From Scylla paramamosain (lineage: Eukaryota; Arthropoda; Malacostraca; Decapoda; Portunidae), in NCBI RefSeq assembly GCF_035594125.1, contig NC_087151.1, forward strand, positions 17,857,501 to 17,921,500: a stretch of 64,000 nucleotides of DNA, read 5' to 3'. Below are positions 1 to 14,954 of the stretch, piece after piece. The translations under genes were made by a program, and so were the position numbers. Positions within the stretch are counted from its first letter, which is position 1. The number at the start of each line of letters is the position of its first letter. The notes beneath the pieces were generated by a model that made no database searches, was not told the origin of the DNA, and was given only the letters and a program-made list of their open reading frames with translations.

Positions 1-111
1 GAGATTTCAAGAGTGGTAACTTGATCTTGTGGCTGGACACTTTGAACATATCCTTAAAACAATGAAATTCAGGACTTATAAAACAGATGGATAAGTGGAA
101 TGTAGACTCAC

Positions 112-244
112 CTCATAGGGACGGACTTTGTGATGGATTTCTTGTATGCCAACTTCCCTTGTGCGTACATCTCGACACTCTGTTCCCAGGTCTTTCATAC
201 GTGCCAAGGCCAGCTCTCGTAAGTTACCATGCTCCACACCAGAG
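112..244 (-). CDS. ELP3: ELP3 (Elongator catalytic subunit), internal exon
   Basis: This exon encodes 44 full codons plus one base of a split serine codon. The peptide runs from [20 protein letters not shown] through [18 protein letters not shown] to RPYE and is nearly identical to animal ELP3 proteins. ELP3 carries a radical-SAM domain and a C-terminal acetyltransferase domain and makes the cm5U-type modification of wobble uridine in tRNA as part of Elongator. This segment lies in the last part of the radical-SAM region, just before the acetyltransferase. The acceptor is a pyrimidine tract ending CCCCAG at 250-245 and the donor is GAG/GTGAGT at 111. The split serine joins in phase with the AG that ends the exon at 45465. 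The open frame beyond 244 is intron read-through, not a signal peptide. The next exon (start of the GNAT domain) is outside the window. Identification is very secure. Confidence 0.95.
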
Positions 245-324
245 CTGGGGACAACAAACCAATTCAGAACTAACCCAAGACTCAAGATGATTAAACAAAG
301 ACACTTGTCTACAGAGCTCCACAA

Positions 325-1690
325 AAAAGGTAAGGTGAAACTGAGCGCACATCAATGCACACAACATTTCAAAAATGCATCAACATTAGTTCCTTGAACA
401 GTCTCACATATGATAAGGTTTATGACTATAAATTCAAGAACCATGATATCCTGAATAGGATAAAGACTTAATGGACACATAAGCCTGCACTATTTAAAAA
501 ATTATCTCATCTCTATTATATTCAATCTTCTTTGTTTCAGCCCCCATCAATGCTGATACAGTACTACCACACTTTCATATAACTTCCTCTATGCATCCAT
601 TTAAAGTATGCTACATCTAAACATTCTACTCATGCCTCCCCACACTTTTCTTGATCTTTCATTATAAACTTTACCTATACATTCCTCCATCCACAACATG
701 TGACCCTTAATACTCAAAACAATCTAACTCCTCAAGTAGCTTATCATTTCAAATTGCATTAATTTTCCTACTACCTATTGTCCTGATACATCAAAGTGAT
801 GTAAGGTGGAGTGCCACAGAAAGGGCTACATAATAAGTTCAGGGTGCCATCACTGAAAAAAAGTTGGAGGACCAATGATATAGAGTGATGAGAGGAATGG
901 AGATATTAGATAGGGCAGATTTAGTGACATGGTGCACGAGACATGAAGACAGGGAAAGAGGATGAAAAGTGTATGTGCAGAAAAAAAGATAATGCCCTTC
1001 AAGCCAGGGTACAATCATGTCTCTGTCAAGCATGTACTATATTGGGAACCTACCTGCATGCACCAATTTTCAAACTTTCATCTAACCATTATCAACAACA
1101 CCACAATGCAATTTCGTTTATAGGAGACTCCTATCATTCATAAAAGAACCATCTGCAGAAAACTAAAAATAAGCTATTTCTTTACTGATTTTTGTTAAAC
1201 TTTAATATGTTATGTGTCCTAGTCAAAAGATGTTACCTGCCAAGTTTAATAATAATTAGTCTGTAAATAGCTTGAAAATAACATTTTCAGGAAAAAAAAA
1301 ATTGATATACTATTGTTATCTGCAACACAATATTGGTGAAAATACCAATAAACTTTGTACAATTCCCAAGAGATTGTGTTATTGAAATTTAAAGATTTCT
1401 TTTTAAGTTTTGCATACTATTTTTTAATATTTCTTTGGTTGTTTAGAATACATTGGTAATTCATAAAGATATGAGGCCTTGATTGAAACATTTGCATAAA
1501 ACAAAAAATTGTTCATTCATCCCTCTTTCAAATGCAAAGAATTCCAATAGAACTGGTGAAATAGTTGTGGAGTTATATTGCATATTATGTAGAAGAAAAG
1601 AGAAGAAACTAAGTTATCTGCAAGATTGGCAATTACTTTGCCTTCTATTCCAGCAAGTTTTTTGCTTCTTAGCATGCCAACGTTCCTAGT
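325..1690. other. AT-rich intronic sequence, nothing recognised
   Basis: There are only short open frames without recognisable motifs and no clear terminal repeats. Composition is AT-rich with short A and T runs. I see no gene or classifiable element here. Confidence 0.5.
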
Positions 1691-1747
1691 GAAAGGACGT
1701 GTTTAGTGAGCAGTGACCTGACGCTAATATAGCTGGCTAGTGTAGAC

Positions 1748-2621
1748 ATGGTGCCTTGTGTTGCTGAGTCGTCTGGTTGTGTTAGTTCTCCTGTTCTTGA
1801 GGCCTTCGTTGCAAAGGTCTCAGAGGTGGAGGCTGAGTTCCATCAAAGGATCTCAGAGGTGCAGGTTGAGTTTTGTGAGAGGATCTCAGACCTGCAGGGT
1901 GAGTTCTGTGGAAGGATCTCAGCACCTGTGGGAGGGTTGTGTCCCACCATCACCTTACCTAGTAAGGTGATGGAGGAGCAGTGGTCGATTGTGTGCAGGG
2001 GCGCCAAGAGACTGAAGGTCCTCAGGGTGCTTTGCATGGAGATGAAGAATCCCTTCAGTGTGCTGGAGGAAGTGAAGGAGGAAGTGGACATGGTGGGAGG
2101 AGACAAGATGGAGGGGCAGACACAGTTACCCTGCCCCAAGGTAGAGTGCTTGTGCTTGGTGATAGTCAGGTTAGGCACTTTGTCTCAGAGATAGGAAGCA
2201 TAGGTCGAGGGTGTGTTTGCCAGGGGCTGGGATAGGGAAGGTAGCTAATAGGCTAGACACGTGCTTGGAAAATGATGGGACCAATCCCATTGTTTTTCTC
2301 AGCGTGGGAGGGAATGACCTTGGTAAGGTCAGGAATGAGGAACTGTTTGGGTTTTGGACAGGATTAGGGACAAGGGTATGTGGTATCTTGCCAAGGAGGG
2401 GAGTTGGTGCTGAGTGGCTGTCCAGGGCTATTACAGTGAATTGCAAGCTCATAAATCACTGTAAGAGTAATGGATGGACATTCATGGACAACTGGGGCCT
2501 CTTCTATGGTAGGGACACCTTGTATACCCAGGATGCAGTGCATTTATCATGCCAGGGTGTTAGGGTTTTGGCCGGAACACTCGAGCAGGAGGTAACTGCA
2601 CTCCAGCACTTTTTTCGTTAA
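1748..2621 (+). pseudogene. CR1 ORF1 with SGNH/GDSL esterase-like domain, frameshifted
   Basis: The N-terminal part (1748 onward) has three 14-residue repeats of the type EVxxEFxxRIS, suggesting a short coiled coil. The esterase-like part shows the nucleophile block LVLGDSQVRHF near 2148, the block SVGGNDLG near 2306 and the C-terminal block DAVHLSCQGV near 2536, which match the GDS, GxND and DxxH blocks of CR1/L2 ORF1 esterases. It is spread over three frames, with a shift around 2205 just after the first block. ORF1 proteins of this family bind RNA, and the role of the esterase fold in retrotransposition is unsettled. It sits about 30 bases upstream of ORF2. Confidence 0.8.
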
Positions 2622-2652
2622 TCAGGAGGGAAGAAGGGGTTGTGAGGTCAAA

Positions 2653-5600
2653 ATGAAGGACAAATTAATTAAATCTAGAAAGATAACTAGCTCAGGGAAG
2701 GTGAGAAATAGCTTAAGTGTTTACTACACAAATTCTAGAAGTATTTTGAATAAAATAACCTTGCCTAGAGGAATAGTGTGTGTAGAGAACCTTGATATCA
2801 TTGCTTTAGCAGAAACTTGGTTAGATATGTCAGGAAAAGTATTTAATCCAGAAGTTAAGGTAGATAGCTATACATTATTCTATAAAGACAAGGAAAACAG
2901 GAGAGGAGGAGGTGTTGCGTCATGTGTTAGGGACACATTACAGTGTTGTATTAACAGTAGAATTAAAACAGATAGCAAAACAGAGTCGATATGGGTAGAT
3001 ATTAAGGAAGGATCACAGTCAGTAGTACTGGGAGTTGTGTACAGGTTACCGAACAGTACAAAGGAAATTAACACCTCACTGTGGCAGGAAATAAATAGAG
3101 CAGGAAGGTACAATCAGGTATGTGTGGTAGGAGATTTTAATTTTAGGAATATCAACTGGAGCCTAATAGTGGGTAACAAGGAAGTAGAGGAGTTTCTTAT
3201 GGTAAATCAGGATAATTTTTTTTAAATGGGTAGTCAAAGAACCCACAAAGGGGAATAATATTTCAGATTTAATTCTTACTAATAGAGAGGAAGCAGTCAT
3301 GCAGGTAGAGGTTGGAGGACACCTAGGTAACAGTGACCATTGGGAAATTGGGTACAAATAAAAATGGAAAGAAACTTTTAGAAGCAAAAACACTAGTAAA
3401 ATACCTGACTTTAGGGGTGCAGATTATGAGGAATTAAAAAGATACCTCCAAGGAGTTGACTGGCAATGAATGCAGTGTGAGGTCAGGTCTGGGACGGAGT
3501 TGAAAGAGATAAGGCAGGATGAGACAGGTGAGGTGAGGTGTGAGGATGTAGAGGAAGAGGAGGGAAGATGTGTCTGGAAGGGGCATAGGAGAGAGAGAGA
3601 GAGGGGGGATAGGTGTGAGTATGCTGGAGGGTCTGGTCATGCTGAGATGGGAGAGGTGAGGTCAAGGCGAGTAGATGAGGGAGTGGAGAGGATGGGAGGG
3701 GCTGAGATGAGGGGATTAGGTGAAATAAATGTAGATGAGCTGTATAAATATTTTGTAGATAAATTGCACATAGGACAGTTAGCAAACATCCCTTATAAAG
3801 CAATAAGATCACAGAAAAATTACCCTAAATGGATGATTGTTAGGTTAAAACACTATATAGGGCAGAAGAGAAGTATATATGAGATTAAGGGCAGGTGAAG
3901 AGGTTTTAAGGCCACAATATAATGAATTAGTTAGAACAGTCACGAAGTTAACAAGGAAAGCTAAGGGCAATTATGGATTAAAGATAGCCAGCCAGGCGAA
4001 GATGGACCCCAAGGGATCTTATCAGGTATACATGATGAAGAATAAGGATATTATAGGTCCATTAAAGGCAGCAGATGGGGAGCTGGTTAGTTCTGGGGAG
4101 GAGATTAGCAAAATTCTGAATGAGTATTTTTTAACCGTCTTCACCCAAGAAAACATGCAGGATATGTCAAATAGTGAATAAATGTTTAGAGCAGATGAGA
4201 ATGAGAAGCTGACAGATAATTCCATAACTAAGGAGATAGTGGAACAGGAGATAGATAGGCTAAAAATGTTCAAGACACCAGGACCAAATGAAATATATCC
4301 CAGAGTACTTATGGAATACAAAGAGGTTATTAGTGAGACGTTAGTTTCTGTCTTTAGGAAATCACTTGAGTCAGGTGAGGTACCAGTAATGTGGAGGCAG
4401 GTTAATGTAGTACCCATCTTTAAGAAAGGAGATAAAACTTCAGCATCTAATTATAGAGCTGTCAGCTTAACTTCAGTTGTAGGTAAAATATTGGAGTCAA
4501 TAATAGCAAGGAACATTAGGAAACATTTAGACAAACATAACTTGATAAATCAGTCACAGCATGGCTTCACGAAGGGGAAGTCTTACCTGACAAACTTGTT
4601 AAGTTTTTACACTAAAGTGTATGAGACAGTAGATAATAGTGATAGTTATGACATCTTATATCTGGACTTAAGAAAAGTATTTGACAAGGTACCCCATCAG
4701 AGGCTCCTGAGAAAGGTTAGGGCACACAGGATAGATGGGAAGGTGTTGGGCTGGATAAGGTCATGGCTGAGTGACAGGCGACAGAGTTGTAATAAACAGC
4801 TCGAAATCCAAGTGGGGTCATATAATTAGTGGGGTGCCACAGGAATCAGTATTAGGGCCATTGTTGTTTTTAATATATATCAATGACTTGGATAGTGGAA
4901 TTAGTATATGTTAGTAAATTTGCGGATGACACAAAGATAGGCAGATTAATTAGGTCAGAATCAGATACCATTGCCTTGCAGGAAGATTTAGGTAGGATGA
5001 ATGACTGGATGGACAGATGGCAAATGCAATTTAATATCAACAAATGCAAAGTACTTAGCATAGGTATTGGAAACCCACACAGTAGGTACACAATAAACAA
5101 CGAAACTCTGGTAGGTTCAGGGTACGAAAAAGATTCAGAGTTATAGTTAGCTCTGAACTCTGTCTTGGAAAGCAATGCATAGAGGCCAGAAACAGGGCAA
5201 ATAGGGTACTAGGATTCATTTTTAGGAGTGTTAAAAGTAGAAGGCCGGAAGTAATATTAAAGTTATACTTGGTGCTGGTCAGACCTCATCTAGACTATGC
5301 TGTGCAGTTCTGTTCCCCACATTACAGGAAAGATATAGGTCTATTAGAATCAGTACAAAGGAGAATGATTAAAAGGATACAGGGGATGAGGAGTATTCCT
5401 TACGATGCGAGATTGAAATTGTTAAATTTACATTCTTTAGAGAGACGTAGGTTAAGAGGGGACCTGATAGAAGTCTTTAAGTGGTATAAGGGTTATAACA
5501 AGGGGGACGTAAGCAAAATTCTTAGGATCAGCAACCAGAATAGAACAAGAAATAATGGGTTCAAGCTTGGAAAATTTAGGTTTAAGAAAGAGATAGGAAG

Positions 5601-5730
5601 AAATTGGTTCTCAAATAGAATGGCAGATGAATGGAATGGACTCAGTAATCATGTTGTTAGTGCTAAGACATTAGGGAGCTTCAAGAGAAGATTAGACAGG
5701 TTTATGGATGGCGATAATAGATGGAAATAG
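2653..5730 (+). pseudogene. CR1 ORF2: endonuclease and reverse transcriptase, broken
   Basis: The AP-endonuclease-like part (2653 to about 3400) has the blocks LAETWLD, GVVYRLPN and VVGDFNF, and LGNSDH in a shifted frame. The first break is at a run of eight T near 3215, probably a homopolymer slip. The reverse transcriptase part includes [56 protein letters not shown] and the catalytic KFADDTK near 4915. The C-terminal part RPHLDYAVQFCSPHY to the end at 5730 is typical of CR1. A purine-rich GAGAGGTGAG-type tract at 3480-3720 interrupts the linker between the two enzymes. At least four frame changes make it non-functional. Confidence 0.88.
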
Positions 5731-5789
5731 GTAGGTATACTTCATACAGGGACTGTCATGTGTAAACCTGGTCGCTTCTTGCAGTTTCC

Positions 5790-5816
5790 CTTATTTCTTA
5801 TGTTCTTATGTTCTTA
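5790..5816 (+). repeat. CR1 3'-terminal octamer repeats
   Basis: TTCTTATG-type units occur about two and a half times directly after the ORF2 3' UTR. CR1 elements end in short tandem octamers that are thought to be recognised by their own reverse transcriptase. Confidence 0.7.
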
Positions 5817-6950
5817 ACATCAGTCTTGTAGGTCTACATCATTCATGGAGTCATTGTAGAATAATATATGGTATTCGTATGGTGTTTTAGGGTCTAGCTG
5901 ATACATTATTTCCCTTTTGTATATTATTCACTCAAAGGCGAGGTTATCAAAAGGCACCACCTCCCTCATTGTATCCCTGCCCATTAATGAATGCCCTCTT
6001 TGCTCATACTCCTTGCTGAAGTCTAGCTGCTTCTTGGTTTTCTTCTTTTGTGAACAACTCGTTCTGTTTCCTTTTCTCCCATCTTCCTTATGATAAGAAA
6101 CAGATTCACTCTGTTTCCTTCTTTCCTATCTTGATATAACATTTTCTATGAAAGAAATAGGTGAAGCTTCTGCTGATGAAATATGGCACTTGTGAGGTAA
6201 GATATATGAGGAAGTGGCAAACTTGGTTAATGAGATGTCTGATCTCATCATTTATCAGGTCAGTGGGAAGGGTGGCAGCATGAGTATGGGTGGTGGTTGA
6301 GCCAGGGGAAGAGGTTGCAGTGGTACGATAGCATGCTTCACATTTGTCCTCCATTTTCTTATTCTTAGCCCTATGTGCTCAATCCATGTTTTGTCTGTTT
6401 ACATGCTTCCTTCTTAGTGATGTTTCCGTAGAAGCAGAGAGTAATAATAGAGGTGAGGAGAGAAAAAGAAACAGAAAAGAAAAGGTGAGGACAGACCACA
6501 GAAATACATACACATCCTTCTCTTTTCTTGATTACTGTCTACCAAAGCCTCTCAGTGGCTATATATACATAAAGCTATGATTGCCATGTCTCTTTTTATG
6601 CCAGTAAATACCATGTTGGTGAATATTTTGGCAAAAATTGTTAATAAGCATGCGTGACACTGTAAAGCATGACATGACACTGAATGGGGAAGGAGTAAGA
6701 GAAACTACCATAACTTGATTATTGTTGTGAATTTTGCTGTAAAACTTTGTCATAAGGAGGCCAAAAGATGAGAGAACAAATGAGTTTTAATATTTCAATT
6801 TCTGGAAATTTTTTAATTTTTTTTGCTGACAGCCCTTAATGCTGAATACATATCACAAAAGTATATCTCTTAATAATATTATGGTGCCTCAAATATTTCC
6901 TCCTTTACACTGTGATACAAAGGGAAAATAAAATTAGTGATGACTATGCA
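5817..6950. other. Intronic sequence, nothing recognised
   Basis: Short open frames on both strands have no family motif, and I saw no terminal repeats. Confidence 0.5.
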
Positions 6951-6951
6951 A

Positions 6952-6974
6952 TCTCTCTCTCTCTCTCTCTCTCT
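6952..6974. repeat. (CT)n microsatellite, short
   Basis: About 11 CT units. Confidence 0.95.
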
Positions 6975-7036
6975 GCTTGCGAATATTTTCTTTGAACAAT
7001 ACATTTAGTATGTAATGCATTTGAATCCCTCCTGTA

Positions 7037-7063
7037 ATATATATATATATATATATATATATA
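7037..7063. repeat. (AT)n microsatellite, left flank of mariner
   Basis: The run of AT ends with the TA that abuts the mariner terminal repeat. Together with 8377-8443 it looks like one array split by the insertion. Confidence 0.95.
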
Positions 7064-7095
7064 CGAGGTGTGTCATTAAAGTTCCAGGACTGGTG
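7064..7095 (+). repeat. mariner terminal inverted repeat, left
   Basis: Thirty-two bases begin CGAGGTGTGTC and end GACTGGTG. The only mismatch with the other end is G versus A at repeat position 25. Confidence 0.93.
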
Positions 7096-7129
7096 CCACA
7101 CAAGTTTTATTTCACATCCAGGCTACAAA

Positions 7130-8212
7130 CTATAGGTTATCTCCTTCGAAGTAATCCCCCTGGCACCGCATGCACTTGTCCATCCTTCTCTGCCAGGCTT
7201 GCATGCACTGCTGGAAGGATTCTTGCGGGATGCTCCTCAGCTCCGTCGTCACGGCCTTTTTGATGTCGTCCGCATCATCAAAACGGGTCCCCTTCATGAC
7301 CTCCTTGAGCTTGGGGAAGAGGAAGAAGTCGCACGGAGCGAGGTCAGGTGAGTAGGGCGGTTGCTCCAGCACGGCGATGTTCTTCTTGGCCAAGAACTCT
7401 CTGATGCTCAGGGCATTGTGAGCAGGCGCATTGTCGTGGTGAAGCAGCCACGAGTTGCCCTGCCACAACTCCCGCCTCTTCTCGCGCACTGCACGAAGCA
7501 GACGCCGCAGTACTTCTTTGTACACATGTTGGTTGACTGTCTGGCCCTGTGGCAAGAACTCGCAGTGGACGATGCCCCTCACATCGAAGAAAGCGATCAA
7601 CATGACCTTGAAGCTGGACCTGGACTGCCTTGCTTTCTTCGGCCGTGGCGACGCCGGACTCTTCCATTGAAGGCTCTGGCGTTTGGTCTCCGGGTCGTAC
7701 TCAAATACCCAGGACTCATCGCCGGTGATGACTCTCCTGAGCAAGTCTGGTTCAGTTTCCAGACGCTCGAGGATGTCCTGACACACCTGCATGCGTCGTC
7801 CCTTCTGGTCATCGTTCAGGAGTCTCGGCACCATCTTCGCACAGACTTTCCGCATGCCCAGATCTTCAGTGATAATCTTCCACACGCTGTTGTGGTTCAT
7901 GCCAAGCTCATCTGCGATCTTTCGAACAGTCAACCGACGATCGTCACGCACCATCTGCTTGACACGCTCAACATTGGCCTCATTCCTGCTCGTTGAGGGT
8001 CTTCCACTCCTGGGGTCATCTTCCACGTCCTCCCGGCCCTCTTTGAACCTCTTGCACCACTCAAAAACACGTGAGCGTGACATTGTCTCATCCCCGTACA
8101 CTTTTTGCAGCATACCCAGTGCTTCTGACGGCGTTTTCCCCAACTGCACCAAAAACTTCAAGTTTGTTCGCTGTTCAGCGCTCATTGTTAAACGACCTGC
8201 AACAGAGGACAT
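7130..8212 (-). CDS. mariner transposase (DD34D), 360 aa, uninterrupted
   Basis: This DDE/D transposase cuts and pastes its own element at TA sites. The start at 8212 (MSSVAGRL) gives 360 residues, and MSAEQ nine codons later gives 351; both fit the usual 345-360. The open frame runs on to 8335 but the extra 41 residues are not mariner-like. The N-terminal half has two helix-turn-helix segments, one around residues 13-60 and one around RKIADELGMNHNSVWKII (97-114). The linker VPRLL at 128-132 corresponds to the WVPHEL motif. Catalytic aspartates are D165 in ITGDESW, D260 in LLHHDNAPAH and D295 in YSPDLAPCDFF, with exactly 34 residues between the last two. No stops or shifts are present. Whether it is active cannot be told from sequence. 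Confidence 0.95.
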   Translation of the reverse strand: MSSVAGRLTMSAEQRTNLKFLVQLGKTPSEALGMLQKVYGDETMSRSRVFEWCKRFKEGREDVEDDPRSGRPSTSRNEANVERVKQMVRDDRRLTVRKIADELGMNHNSVWKIITEDLGMRKVCAKMVPRLLNDDQKGRRMQVCQDILERLETEPDLLRRVITGDESWVFEYDPETKRQSLQWKSPASPRPKKARQSRSSFKVMLIAFFDVRGIVHCEFLPQGQTVNQHVYKEVLRRLLRAVREKRRELWQGNSWLLHHDNAPAHNALSIREFLAKKNIAVLEQPPYSPDLAPCDFFLFPKLKEVMKGTRFDDADDIKKAVTTELRSIPQESFQQCMQAWQRRMDKCMRCQGDYFEGDNL

Positions 8213-8344
8213 GATTTTAAAAGCACGTAAGAAAAAGATTAGTGACTGTAGAGGGTTGGGAGCGCAGTTGTATACTCCAGAAGGATTACTTTGAAGGGGA
8301 AATATGGTGGTTTGTGGCTTGGGTTTGAAATTCATCTTTTAGGA

Positions 8345-8375
8345 CACCAGTCTTGGAACTTTAATGACACACCTC

Positions 8376-8376
<1 letters not shown>
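8345..8376 (-). repeat. mariner terminal inverted repeat, right
   Basis: This is the inverted partner of 7064-7095 with one mismatch, and it is followed by the TA that opens the 8377 array. Confidence 0.93.

Positions 8377-8443
<67 letters not shown>
8377..8443. repeat. (TA)n microsatellite, right flank of mariner
   Basis: About 33 TA units with one C interruption near 8395. Confidence 0.95.
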
Positions 8444-8446
<3 letters not shown>

Positions 8447-8454
8447 GCTGTCTA

Positions 8455-8990
8455 GGGTTATTTTCTGCCCAATAACAAAAATTTTGCTTATTCACACAGC
8501 CTGAGAGATGAAAGTGAGCTTCATCAGTTGTGAGAAGAACAGCATTTACAGGAACATTTTGAAGGGCATTGTCACAACATGACATGCGATCTTCCCAGTT
8601 GCGTTCGTGCAGTTTCTGAGCAATCATTAATTTGTATGGAACTGCAGATCAGTGTGTAGAATTCTTCTGACTGTTCGATCAGACAATCCCAAGGCAGAAG
8701 CATGTTTGTGAGCTGAATGTGTAGGAGACTGAGAAACAGAAAGTCTCACAGCTTGAACACTGTCTGGAGTTCGAGTGCTTTGTGGTCTTCCAGGTGGCTT
8801 TCTTTTAACTGCTGAACCTGTGGCTCTGAAATTTGCAAGCCACAGCAGTATTGATTTACTATCTGGAACAGCATCATTCTGACCTAACATGAACTCAAAA
8901 AGCTTTCTGTGTTGCAATTACAGATTCACCATTCTTCAAAAATGTTTCTACAGCAAAAGCATGATGTGCACCAGTCCAAATCATATTGCT
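8455..8990 (-). pseudogene. Tc1/mariner-like transposase fragment (DUF4817-type N-terminus)
   Basis: Read on the minus strand, the fragment starts with AVETFLKNGESVIATQ (near 8980), continues through KRKPPGRPQSTRTPDSV and SDRTVRRILHTDLQFH, then TTDEAHFHLSGCVNKQNF and ends near 8455. The order matches the N-terminal helix-turn-helix half and the first catalytic region (TDEAHF) of a Tc1/mariner-type transposase family common in arthropods. Frameshifts near 8890 and near 8627 (a one- or two-base loss before LMIAQKL) break it. The C-terminal half is absent. It lies between two (TA)n arrays. Confidence 0.75.
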
Positions 8991-9117
8991 AGATGATGGT
9001 ATCTAGAAAAAAAATGGTAAGTCATTAGCTAAATGAAAACATTGGCACTTCATAAGTTCATTAGCAACAAATAGGTGAAAGTTTAAAATATGGGAGGCAT
9101 TTCTGCCACACCCTGTG

Positions 9118-9118
<1 letters not shown>

Positions 9119-9206
<88 letters not shown>
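9119..9206. repeat. (TA)n microsatellite
   Basis: About 44 perfect TA units between the transposase fragment and repeat R1. Confidence 0.97.
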
Positions 9207-9979
<773 letters not shown>

Positions 9980-10287
9980 CAGTGCAAAATAAAAACTGTG
10001 TATACTACAACTGTTTTCATGACTGAAGATAGCAGGAACTTTGGATGACTCATCATTTTGAAGTTGGTGTTTATTTACAATAGTATTTTGAGTGAAATTT
10101 TAAGGTAACTGTTTTTTTATATCTGACATATAGGATGACCCAATTTTTTGTTCTTTTTAAGGATGATTCAAGTGCCATGTTATACACTGAAATATATGAT
10201 ACTTCATGATTTCTTTTACTGTATTTTTTCTATATATAATTTATTTTCATTCAATTCTATGTTTAGCACACAACATAAACCCATCAA

Positions 10288-12510
<2,223 letters not shown>

Positions 12511-12512
12511 TT

Positions 12513-12513
<1 letters not shown>

Positions 12514-12558
<45 letters not shown>
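12514..12558. repeat. (AC)n microsatellite at family X tail
   Basis: About 22 AC units continue directly from the TACATAC tail of copy A. Confidence 0.95.
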
Positions 12559-12560
<2 letters not shown>

Positions 12561-12656
12561 CAATTTTTTTTCTATAACTTTATGATGAAACATATTAAAA
12601 AATTTTTCTATAAAACATCTTTGTAAACTAGGGGTGTGTCTAATATGCTGCCAAAT

Positions 12657-12763
<107 letters not shown>

Positions 12764-12872
12764 ACAGGCCTAGGCATCTGTACTACAGCCACATTAAATG
12801 ATTGATAATTATTAGACATTTTTTTTTTCAAGAAAATGTGCATCTGATGCACCAACAAATGTGGTATATATT

Positions 12873-13480
12873 GTTACGACCAGGTTCAGCTCCCTTCACA
12901 GCTGCCACTCACATGAGTCAGCTTTCCCTAGGCTAGCTCCTTCTAGCCTTGTGCAGGTGTAGATATGATGAATTCAGGCACCTACTGGTCATCAACAACT
13001 ATTACATCTCTGAGGCTGCCACTCTGTCTAACGCACCAACAGAGAAGGGAATATGATAAACATCAACTTAATTCTAAGCTGGAAAAAACTAATTAGCCAT
13101 GTGCTAGGGAGCACAGACAACACAGATTATCCACAGACTTAGTTATAATACTCCATTGGACTACTGCCCACAGTAACAAAAACCAACCACATCTCTGGTC
13201 AGAGAGAAGCCCAACTACAATCTTCCAGAAGACAGATTACCACCTATTAAACTGGTGGAAATCCAGGAAGAAAGAAGACAGCTGTAGTCTAGTACAAAGA
13301 TTATAAAATTCCTCTGGTCTGCCTCACTCATATTTGTGGGCCACAGACACCAGTACCATTTAACAAAATCACAACAAAAATGCTCACAACGCTCAGACAC
13401 TAGGCCCACAAAAAGACACTGCACTTAGGCAGAAAGAAGAGGACAGGAGCCTGCTCCTATAAGTACTCTGCACAAAGACA
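12873..13480 (+). repeat. Dispersed repeat R3, copy 1
   Basis: This shares ordered blocks with 43994-44770: TTGTTAC near the start, CACAGCTGCCACT followed by GAGTCAG, an AGCCATGT block, ATTATAAAATTCCTCTGG and CATTTAACAAAA. Divergence is high and spacing varies. The class is unknown; an LTR or non-autonomous element is possible. No protein motif is visible. Confidence 0.6.
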
Positions 13481-14144
13481 CAATGGATATCAGGACACAC
13501 AGAAAAAACTATGTGTGAGACCCCAGCTATATATAGGAGTAGCAGAATACAGCTATTTATGTCCTTCAAACAATATCTGGATCTGCCCAGATCCTGGTCT
13601 CCCATAGAGTCTAGACAGTACACAATAATACTAATCTCATCCTTAGGTGTAAAGTAGTAATACATCCTCCCTATCCATGTATTAGTTTGTCTCTCTCTAT
13701 GCCACGTCTACCCTCTATGGTTTCCAACCTGCTACTGAATAAGCTGGTAAGAAAAACTGTTAAACGCGTCCCTGATGCAGACAGAACAGGGGGCTGAGAA
13801 GGGCAGCCGCTCCCCCACTCTCTCACTCACTGAGTCTTACACTGCAAGAACACTAAGTTTAAAAAATTATTATATACTTACTAGAGGAACTGGGTGAAAA
13901 TCTATTGCTTCATGCAAGAAAATAACTCTTCAACTATTTCTTCTATTAATTTGAACTCTCAAGAAGGAATGGGAGTGGAAAAAATTGAATGGGGAAGATC
14001 AACTTCTAATTCAAATAAAGTTTTACATTAAACACAGCGACTCTCTGACTCATCAGCAATACATCCCTTCCTTATCACTCTCTCTCCCTCTCCTCTCTCA
14101 TCTTTTATATCTTTCTTCTTCCCACTTATCTGTTCTCTATTTTG
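13481..14144. other. Intronic sequence, nothing recognised
   Basis: No coding motif or clear repeat is seen. A pyrimidine-rich stretch at 14060-14140 leads into the next microsatellite. Confidence 0.45.
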
Positions 14145-14650
<506 letters not shown>

Positions 14651-14954
14651 GATACCTTACATAATTTTTAAGGTAAATTTATTTGATGTTGGTGATTCTA
14701 GTATGAGGATGAAATATTTAACCAATTTATAATTAAATGTCACCTTAGGCCCATCCTCAATACTATTAATACATTTAATTACAAACTGGCTAAATATTTC
14801 ATCCCCATACTTGAGCCACTAACATCAAATAAAATTATCTTAAAAATTCCTATAATTTTATCAAATAAATAAATTATAAGTTCATAATACTGTCATAGGT
14901 AGTTTTGATATTAAGTTGCTTTTCACTGATATTTCCCTTTATTTTTTTAATGTG
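14651..14954. other. AT-rich sequence with an imperfect inverted repeat
   Basis: A segment near 14688-14758 (TGGTGATTCTAGTATGAGGATG to CCTTAGGC) is echoed in inverted form near 14752-14830 (GGCCCATCCTCAA... and ATCCCCATACTTGAGCC). This suggests a hairpin or a short MITE. No gene is seen. Confidence 0.4.

Larger units (their letters stand above)
1700..5816 (+). mobile_element. CR1-type non-LTR retrotransposon, nearly full length, degenerate
   Basis: An ORF1 with an SGNH-esterase-like domain is followed by an ORF2 with endonuclease, reverse transcriptase and the usual CR1 C-terminal region, in the correct order and orientation. The 3' end has the short tandem TTCTTATG-type octamer at about 5790-5815 in place of a poly(A) tail, as CR1 elements do. 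Multiple frameshifts and stops show it is an old, inactive copy. The 5' boundary is approximate. Confidence 0.88.
7064..8376 (-). mobile_element. mariner transposon, 1313 bp, structurally intact
   Basis: Terminal inverted repeats lie at 7064-7095 and 8345-8376. They agree at 31 of 32 positions and begin CGAGGTGTGTCATTAAAG. A TA dinucleotide flanks each side, as expected for mariner target-site duplication. One uninterrupted transposase frame lies between them. The target was a (TA)n array. High repeat identity and an open frame suggest a recent insertion that may be autonomous. Confidence 0.95.

Noticed and set aside
76..324. 82-residue frame that looks like a secreted protein with a hydrophobic leader
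   Set aside because: It begins at TTG, the hydrophobic part lies upstream of a consensus splice acceptor, and residues after it are ELP3; a GTGAGT donor ends the match. It is one internal exon plus intron.
7361..7996. 211-codon plus-strand frame
   Set aside because: Antisense shadow of the intact mariner transposase.
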